DNA of 64,000 bases, from NCBI RefSeq assembly GCF_040869045.1, contig NC_090321.1, forward strand, positions 130,191,689-130,255,688. Reading direction: 5' to 3'. The stretch's first letter is position 1. Every line of letters starts with the position of its first letter. Origin of the DNA: Eurosta solidaginis. Taxonomy: Eukaryota; Arthropoda; Insecta; Diptera; Tephritidae. The notes below the pieces were generated by a model. It did not search any database. It saw only the letters and a list, made by a program, of their open reading frames with translations, and was not told the DNA's origin. Below, piece after piece: positions 57,999 through 64,000 of the stretch. The position numbers and the translations under genes were made by a program.

Positions 57999-58422
57999 AT
58001 ATGTATAAAAATGAATTGAAAATATTAATAATATAAAATAAATATAAACTGGTTGGTAGTTCTTCATTGGCCAAGAAACAGTGTGCGAGGGAACGACCCA
58101 GTAATATGAGTAGTAAGATGAAACACAGGTACGAAAAGGAAAATAATTTGGAAGGTTTCCGGGAGGGGGGGAGGGGGGGGGGGGGGGTGGGGGGAGATTT
58201 GGAACTGCTATACAACCCTCACCGTCGGAAAGGTGTTCCATCCAAATATCGGTGCAGTTGGGAATGCCCGTACAGAGTTGTGAAGACGATCAGTGATGTC
58301 ATCTACCGCATACAAGCAATTGGGAAATCACGCAATAGAAGAGTGGTACATTTGGCGATGCTAGCAGCGTTTAGATCGAGAGATTTTTCTGATCGGGACG
58401 ATCAGACTTAGGTGGAGGGCAA
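57999..58422 (+). pseudogene. gypsy-type integrase C-terminus and purine tract
   Basis: After 30 bp of target-like sequence, plus-strand text from about 58067 reads KKQCARERPSNMSSKMKHRY, then GFREG, a glycine run, LELLYNPHRRKGVPSKYRCS, WECPYRVVKTISDVIYRIQA and HLAMLAAFRSRDFSDRDDQT to a stop at 58411. This is the C-terminal domain of a Gypsy-type integrase. The purine tract AGGTGGAGGGCAA precedes the right LTR. A run of G at about 58167-58192 expands the glycines. The rest of the element is gone. Confidence 0.75.
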
Positions 58423-59046
58423 TGTTACGAATATTAGCAAAACTAAGGGGTGCTGCTATCACTAAGCCGATGCTAAGCAGTGACGCGAATTCACATCAAT
58501 AGATCAATCATTATGTATCTACATAAACGAAACAATAATTGCGTCTACACATATGTACACATACGTACATGGGTATACGAGCAGCGGAGAGTCAATGCAC
58601 AAACACATGTATATATCTGAGATACTCCTATAAGTATGCAATGAGAAAAACTATAAAATTGTGCAATTGTAGTTACAGCTGAGAAGTTTGAGAGCTGCTG
58701 GACTAGTAGATTCTGGAGGCGCCTAGAAGATGCGAAGGTTGAAATCAAAGAGTATAAAAGGCGACAATTGTAGAGGCGCTGGAATTCAGTTTGATTTGAG
58801 TTGTCAAGCAGTTTCGATTAAGACGATATCTAGCGAGCAAGAGCAATATTATTTTGAAAGTCAGTTTCATTTAAGCTATCAGTTTGGTTATTAAGCCAGC
58901 TAGTTGCAAAGTAGAAGTGTTATTGTGAAGTACTTTAATAAAGGCCATTTTTCCATTATTCAATATTGGAGTTATTTATTCAACAGTTTAGCGATACGAA
59001 CTTAGCAAAAAGGCAAATAAGAGGATTTGCAAGTAAATTCGTTACA
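58423..59046 (+). repeat. gypsy-type LTR, right copy
   Basis: 624 bp, TGTTACGAATATTAGC to AAATTCGTTACA, nearly identical to the left copy, with a short extra TACGTACATG-like stretch near 58560. Followed by ATAT and the 285-bp repeat. Confidence 0.85.
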
Positions 59047-59269
59047 ATATGTATAAAAATGAATTGAAAACATTAAATTTGCGCGACAGCGGGCGGGCGA
59101 GAAAAATAACGATTGCAGCTCCGGCGATGTGTAAAGGCGGGTAGTTTATGATAAACTGAAAATTGAGAGTCAGCGCGGTAGCAGACATAGCTGAGCTGCC
59201 ATGATTGTGTTTGGCCGCACTGGCCGGGTGTTGCCAGACGGAGGGGGCGGACTTAATTCGAAAATCGGA

Positions 59270-60062
59270 TCATGTCTTCAACAATAGGACTTCATCGTCA
59301 GTACGCTTTAGGTACGCTGCTCTAACAGTCTAGCTATACAATGGTGGTTTGCTTGACTAATAAATTGCTACGTCTATCCTTCTTTACCAACTGTGTTTAA
59401 TCAGCGTTGTGCCATCTGGTGCAAATCACTGACAATCTTGGATTTTTTTTTATTATCATTACTTTTGGACATTTCCATGTTCCCTCGATTTATTAACAAT
59501 TGTTTATCGGAATATTTATAAAGGATTCCAGGTTCGAATCCGAGCTCAGGGCCACAACAATAATTTTTATGATAATTATGCTTTTTTTAATATTTTCTAT
59601 AATTGCAAAATTATTTTTTTATAAGGAATGGAAGATAGACAATTTTTCGGACGCCTGCCATAGCTGCGCAGACAGATCCATTTTGCAGGCTGCTAAGCAC
59701 TCATCATCACAATGTCAAAAAGTAATTGAGAATAAACAAAAAATCCAACATTATCAGTGATTTGCAAAAGATGGCGCAACGCTGATTGAATATAATTGCT
59801 GAAGAGGAATAGAATTAGCATTTTATCAATCAAACCAACCGATGTATAGCTAAAGGGTTAACGCAGCGTGTCTAAAGCGTACTGATGATGAAGGCTTAGC
59901 ATCCTTAGAAATGGATCTATCTGCGCAGCTACGGCAGGTGTCTCAAAAATTTCTATCTTCTATTCCTAGTTAAAAAATAATTTTGTAATTATAGAAAAAT
60001 TTAGAAAAAAATTATTATAAAAATGATTGTTTTGGCTTTGATCTCGAATTCAAACCCCAAAT
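59270..60062. repeat. cluster of SINE-like copies, two inverted to each other
   Basis: One partial end at 59279-59340 (CTTCATCGTCAGTACGCTTT, plus), one copy at about 59500-59740 (plus), and one at 60062-59862 (minus). The plus copy has GGTTCGAATCC at 59531-59541, an RNA polymerase III B-box; the minus copy has the variant GGTTTGAATTC. Shared blocks include GAAGATAGACAATTTTTCGG and CATAGCTGCGCAGACAGATC. A clear A-box is missing, so a tRNA-derived SINE is only likely. Confidence 0.45.
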
Positions 60063-60589
60063 TAAAAAGTTGCCTAGCCAAAAGTTAAACTGTGTGCCGA
60101 TCGATAAAGGAGGCGCCTTGAAACACGTTAGTTATTTTGCCTTTTTTTATAAAAATAAAAAATAAACTACGTATTTCTATCTATTCCAGTGATGAACACA
60201 CTTTTAGTAAAAGCTTCCCCTCATTAAAAGCTTACTCTCAGTTAAAAAGAAATATTGCCGTTCTGCCAGTGCGGATACACTTAGGCTCTATAATTTTTTT
60301 CCTTTTTAAATCGAAGCGGCAAAAAATTAAAGGCTGACATCGAAGAGGAAGCGCGAGACGATGATGCATTTAATATACTATAGATAACAAACTATGACTA
60401 ATATTTCCTTTTAAAAATGAATTTTAAAAGTTTTCAGAGTGGCAGCAAGCTTGAAGATCTATGAAACAAATATCGCTTCACGCCTAGCTAAGCAGAGTAC
60501 AAGAACTTTACCTTCAGCCTGAATAAGTCGTGAAATAATATTAAATGATTAACTCATTTGCTTCTTTCTACATCATCATCATTAATTTT
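60063..60589. other. no gene recognised
   Basis: AT-rich sequence. The frame at 60137-60337 is basic and hydrophobic without motifs and is probably chance. Confidence 0.4.
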
Positions 60590-60850
60590 GGCCGTTTCTT
60601 AGATATGCAGGTCCGTTTTACTTTTTTTGCGATAATTGCCACCAATCGGGAGCACCGAAACAGATCAAGTCTTCCCCCACCTGCCTCTTCCCATTGAGTG
60701 GAGGTTTCCCCCTTACTCTGCTTCCAAATGCCGGTGCCGATTTAAATACTTTCTAGGCCCGAGTGTATAAAATGACCTAGCCAATGAAGCCTTTGGTATT
60801 TCATTTGTTGCACTATTCATTGTGGATAAGTACAAGTGTGTTGACTTATT
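60590..60850 (-). pseudogene. very old RTE-like 3' fragment
   Basis: Minus-strand text QQMKYQRLHWLGHFIHS followed by broken pieces resembling FGSRVRGKPPL and APDWWQLSQK matches the layout of the RTE C-terminus (RLHWLGHVMR, GSRGRGRPPL, VTNWRRLAE). It comes from a different, much older family than the copies at 38 and 47 kb. Confidence 0.5.
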
Positions 60851-62305
60851 TCTGACAGCCACTCGGCAAAAGTTGGCATAACGGCGAAATCTGGGTTTCC
60901 ATTGTTGTTTCTGTTGAAAACGGTTAATTAGGGTTCTGTGCAGGAACATAAGATTGAAACAGGGTTAATGTAGTCCCAAAAGTGCTGCTGTGTTCTGTAA
61001 TATTTTAATATTATAACGTGGTGAAAGTTTTCCAGTTCAGAGTTAAAAATTTAATTTATTACATGAGGTTGATTCTTTAAGTCTAAAAAGCATAGAAAAC
61101 GTAGAGTTTTTAAACGCAACAACAAAGTATATCGGTAAAATATTGTATTTATACATTTTCTATACCCAAGTTCATTATATTTGTGTAATGCAAGAATGTG
61201 GAAACAGCATTTTTAAATAAAAACAACAATATTATTGCGGCAAAAACGTATTTCACAAACAAACATTTTTTACACACATATTTTTGTCTGCTCTTTTGGC
61301 TTATTTCCACACACGCAACACCGATTTATTTGGGGATTTCGCAGCCTCCTTCAATAATTTCTCAACTCCAGATATAGGTGCGGTCATAAATTGAACGCAT
61401 CTGTCAGGCGAAGCAAAACGCTTTGGTTGCGTGCCTACGCTTTGACAGTGCTATACGAAAAACAATGAAACGCCTTATCTTGGCTTTGAAGCGACTAACG
61501 CGTTTATGTAAAATTGCCTTATTCATTTGATTGAACGTACAAAATCGTTCAGCCAATCGACTTGTGTAAACAGTGAAATTTTTCTTTAATAGCGTTTTCT
61601 TTTCTGAAATAAATTGTTGCCTAAGTAAATGGTAAAGCCTTAACATTTATAATGTATACAAAAAACATTTCAACTCACCATATTGACTCATATTAACAGA
61701 GTATATGTGGAACTTAAGAGCGAATTGAGAGTTTCACAGAGTTGCACTGCCACAACGCCATTTTATACAGGGTAAAAGTGTAACGCTTTTGCGTTGCGAG
61801 CAGGCAACAATTTTCACAAAAGAACGAATTACCCCGTAAAGGCGTTGCCTGTTGTTTAGAATAGAACAACAACCCTTGCGCGGCGTACAAAAAGCGTAAC
61901 ACTTTAGCCAGGAAAGAAAACGCTGTAAGAAAATATGTTACACGTGTGGCGCTCTATATTTTGTTAAGTTTCTCCTGAATTTTTTCACTCCAATTTAAAT
62001 CAATTTTGCTTTCCGTAGGTTTTCGCATTGTTGGAGGTCAGATCTCTTATATTATTTATATTTCTGCGGAAATATATATATTCAACCTTTTTAAATAATA
62101 CGAAATGAAACTCAGCTTGAAGTAGTCTTATGTACCAAAAATACAACTCTACACCTCTTTTGTAGTTTTGACGATTATCGCTTAGTTGACACACTTAGTA
62201 TGGTACATTATGCACTATCTTCATAAACCTCTTTCTGCTCATCATTACCCTTCAGGCAAACGGTGACAATTGCCCCCAAGAAAAGAGTTCAACCGTTGAA
62301 AACGG
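60851..62305. other. no gene recognised; imperfect inverted repeat inside
   Basis: Mostly AT-rich. At 61778-61902 GTGTAACGCTTTT and AAAAAGCGTAACAC pair, with an inner CAGGCAAC/GTTGCCTG pair, giving an imperfect hairpin of about 125 bp, possibly a MITE. Minus-strand frames at 61404-61646 and 61714-61902 have no known motif. Confidence 0.45.
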
Positions 62306-62389
62306 ACCTACTACTAGAACGACCTTTTGTGATGCACAAGGTGTGAATTGCCACCTCCTGCATCACTAAGAGTCATTCTGGTAGTAGGT
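62306..62389. ncRNA. pre-miRNA-like hairpin candidate
   Basis: 31-nt arms at 62306-62336 and 62359-62389 pair with 26 Watson-Crick pairs, 2 G-U pairs (plus-strand reading) and 3 mismatches. AGGTG (62339-62343) and CACCT (62352-62356) extend the stem to an 8-nt loop TGAATTGC. The length (84 nt) and shape fit an animal miRNA precursor, but a small palindromic transposon would look the same. Confidence 0.35.
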
Positions 62390-62897
62390 TCATATTAATC
62401 AGTTTAGTTTGATCAACGACAGCGCCACCTGTAATTATCAACGCTAACGCTGCACAGAATTACCCAGCTTTCGATACCAGGTATCTACGGCGCAATAACA
62501 TCTCGTCACTCAGAGTTATACAGGATGACGCTTTGTTTCACGATGGAATAAGAGAAGGTGGCGCATTGCGCATGTAAACATTAGTTCAGCTGTTGTTGTT
62601 ATGGGCTATTTTTACGTCATTTTGCTTGTTTTTCTCTCTTTCTTTCATTCGCTGAAACAGTCAAGTGTGACGTAGATGCGCAGAATGAAGCAATTTTGCT
62701 GCTCGTGAATGCACAATCTTTTGTGTGTGATTTGTGGCTTTGTTTATGCCGACGCCATTGCTGTTATGAATTGTTATTGATGCGTTTACAAGTGAATTAG
62801 CAATTTTCGCGTTTTCATAATAAAAAAGTAAAAAGTGCGTTTGGATTGTGCCGTTTATAATTTTTGTCGTGTTTTGTAAATAAAAAAGTGCACTGAG
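62390..62897 (+). promoter_or_regulatory. region upstream of the transposase gene
   Basis: No open frame. Shortly before the start codon there is GC-balanced sequence with several CAGT and GTGT motifs typical of a fly 5' untranslated region (62640-62897). No TATA box stands out. Confidence 0.25.
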
Positions 62898-64000
62898 ATG
62901 AAAAAAATGCTGCAAAGCCGTCGCAACATTAAAAGGTTGGTAACAAAAAAAAAAAAAAACAAGAATTTTTAGCCAAACTGAACGTGCCGCAGCTACCGGT
63001 AGAAACTTCTAGTTTGGAGCTTCCACTTGAAGCACCGATTTTTGAGCCGGTAGCTGAATTGCACAGTCAGGGATGGTGTGTAAGTGGAATTGCTGCGGAA
63101 AATCCAAGTGATATAAGCTTGGGTTTGAACGCAAAAATCCCATTTACACAGCGTATAAAAGCTTGGGTTCTAAAGCACCGGCCAACTAGGGAGTGTTGCA
63201 ATGATTTGCTGGGCATTATTGCAGATGAAAATCTTGCCGTGCCAAGGGACATTAGGACTTTAGTGCCAAATATTGGAAATTGCATTATTAAAAGTGTTTC
63301 TCCTGGATTCTATTCCCATTTCGGCATAGAAAACCAAATATTGACTTTAAAATGTGATACTGAATATAACGAAGTGGTTTTCGGTATAAATGTCGATGGC
63401 GCTCCCCTTTTTAATAGTTCAAGGGTCCAGCTATGGCCGGTCCTAATGAGAATAGTTAATTTTGAAAGTATGTTGGTACTACCTGTAGGTATGTATGTTG
63501 GAAAACAAAAACCAAACGATGTAGGGGAATATTTAAGTGACTTTATTGAGGAATTTAATCGCATTTCACAAACGGGTATTACTGTAAATGATAGAAATGT
63601 ACGTATTACGTTACGAGCCATAGTTTGTGATGCCCCAGCTACTTCCTTCATATGTGGTACACCTGGTCGTACGTCCTCTCATGGTTGCTCGAAATGCTCC
63701 CAGTTAGCGAAAAAAATTAATGGCGTTTTGACGTATAACACATGCGTTGGTCAATTAGTTTCAGATGAAGATTTTACTGAAAGGCGATTAGAATCTCATC
63801 ACAAAGGAGTTTTTTTTTTTCAAAGCATTCCCCTTTAGAGAAATAAACACAAAAATGGTTACCCAAGTTGCCATTGACCCTATGCATCTGGTGGACTTAG
63901 GGGTGAAGAGAAAGTTTTTACTGCGCTTCTTAAATAACAAAGTTGACTTAATGTATAAAGTCGAAAAGGACGATATTTCTAAAATTTCTCAGCATTTGGT
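62898..64000 (+). pseudogene. CACTA/EnSpm-like transposase, 5' part, two homopolymer frameshifts
   Basis: It probably catalyses DNA transposition. The likely start is ATG at 62898 (MKKMLQSRRNIKRL), after which a run of 15 A (62945-62959) shifts the frame; the main frame then runs from 62963 to 63838. INVDGAPLFNSSRVQLWPVL contains a likely catalytic Asp and VCDAPATSFICGT a second; GCSKCSQLAKK is a zinc-like pair. A run of 11 T (63810-63820) shifts the frame again, after which TQVAIDPMHLVDLGVKRKFL continues to the window edge. Apart from the two runs the frame is intact. The superfamily call rests on the DGLPLF/VCDAPA pattern. Confidence 0.6.

Larger units (their letters stand above)
57270..59235 (-). 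repeat. 285-bp repeat, copy 2, split by gypsy-type LTRs
   Basis: The parts 57270-57381 and 59047-59235 match 50641-50923, with an enlarged TA run. The break is at ATAT, duplicated at 57378-57381 and 59047-59050. Copy 1 at 50721 shows the unbroken ATATATGTATAAAAATG, giving the empty site. Confidence 0.7.

Noticed and set aside
59531..59541. a tRNA gene, from the B-box GGTTCGAATCC
   Set aside because: No cloverleaf, anticodon loop or A-box could be found around it.
62359..62395. let-7-like sequence GGTAGTAGGTT in the hairpin
   Set aside because: The let-7 seed (GAGGTAG) is not present, the match is on the 3' arm and the other arm does not fit let-7.
62984..63838. GTG at 62984 as the true start of the CACTA-like transposase
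   Set aside because: The frame is open upstream to the A run, and an ATG with a typical basic N-terminus lies at 62898.

Overview
The window is AT-rich dipteran DNA, most likely from a tephritid-type fruit fly. I infer this from the mix of R1-, LOA-, Jockey- and RTE-like non-LTR elements, 412/mdg1-like and BEL/Pao LTR elements, hAT, Transib and CACTA-like DNA transposons, and fly-like fragments of host genes. No intact ordinary host gene, rRNA, tRNA or CRISPR array is visible. Nearly everything recognisable is a transposable element or its debris, so this looks like repeat-rich or heterochromatin-like sequence.

Layout. 0.5-3.5 kb: fragments of a LOA-like retrotransposon, a hAT-like transposase and a Jockey-like retrotransposon. 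4.0-19.3 kb: a four-level nest. A Helentron-like repeat (4022-5326 and 18857-19322) holds an R1-like retrotransposon on the minus strand (5327-18840, 16-bp target duplication). That element holds a 412/mdg1-like LTR retrotransposon on the plus strand (8394-16569, 4-bp target duplication). Its 5' LTR holds a second, complete Helentron-like copy (8777-11972) carrying about 13 units of a 128-bp satellite. 19.3-28.6 kb: a decayed hAT element, then a non-LTR element split by a second 412/mdg1-like element (23131-27774), whose 3' LTR contains a hAT-type MITE. 28.6-34.8 kb: gag-like and BEL fragments, a candidate LTR and long stretches with no gene. 34.8-38.4 kb: a Transib element with 37-bp inverted ends resembling V(D)J recombination signals, a truncated transposase and an inserted RTE fragment. 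40.3-43.0 kb: broken pieces of the DNA-repair helicase gene Fancm and of an RCC1-repeat (HERC-like) gene, partly inverted and interrupted by a MITE. 43.2-46.3 kb: BEL pol relic. 46.3-50.5 kb: a second satellite-bearing family, split by the longest RTE copy and a 221-bp hairpin. 50.6-59.2 kb: a nearly full-length but mutated BEL/Pao element flanked by a 285-bp repeat, one copy of which carries gypsy-type LTRs. 59.2-62.3 kb: SINE-like pieces and unassigned sequence. 62.9-64.0 kb: the 5' part of a CACTA-like transposase gene that runs off the window.

Most reading frames carry stops or frameshifts, several of them in homopolymer runs. The genes do not form a pathway; the informative signal is the order of insertions, the exact target-site footprints, and the two satellite-bearing families that end in a similar 3' motif.
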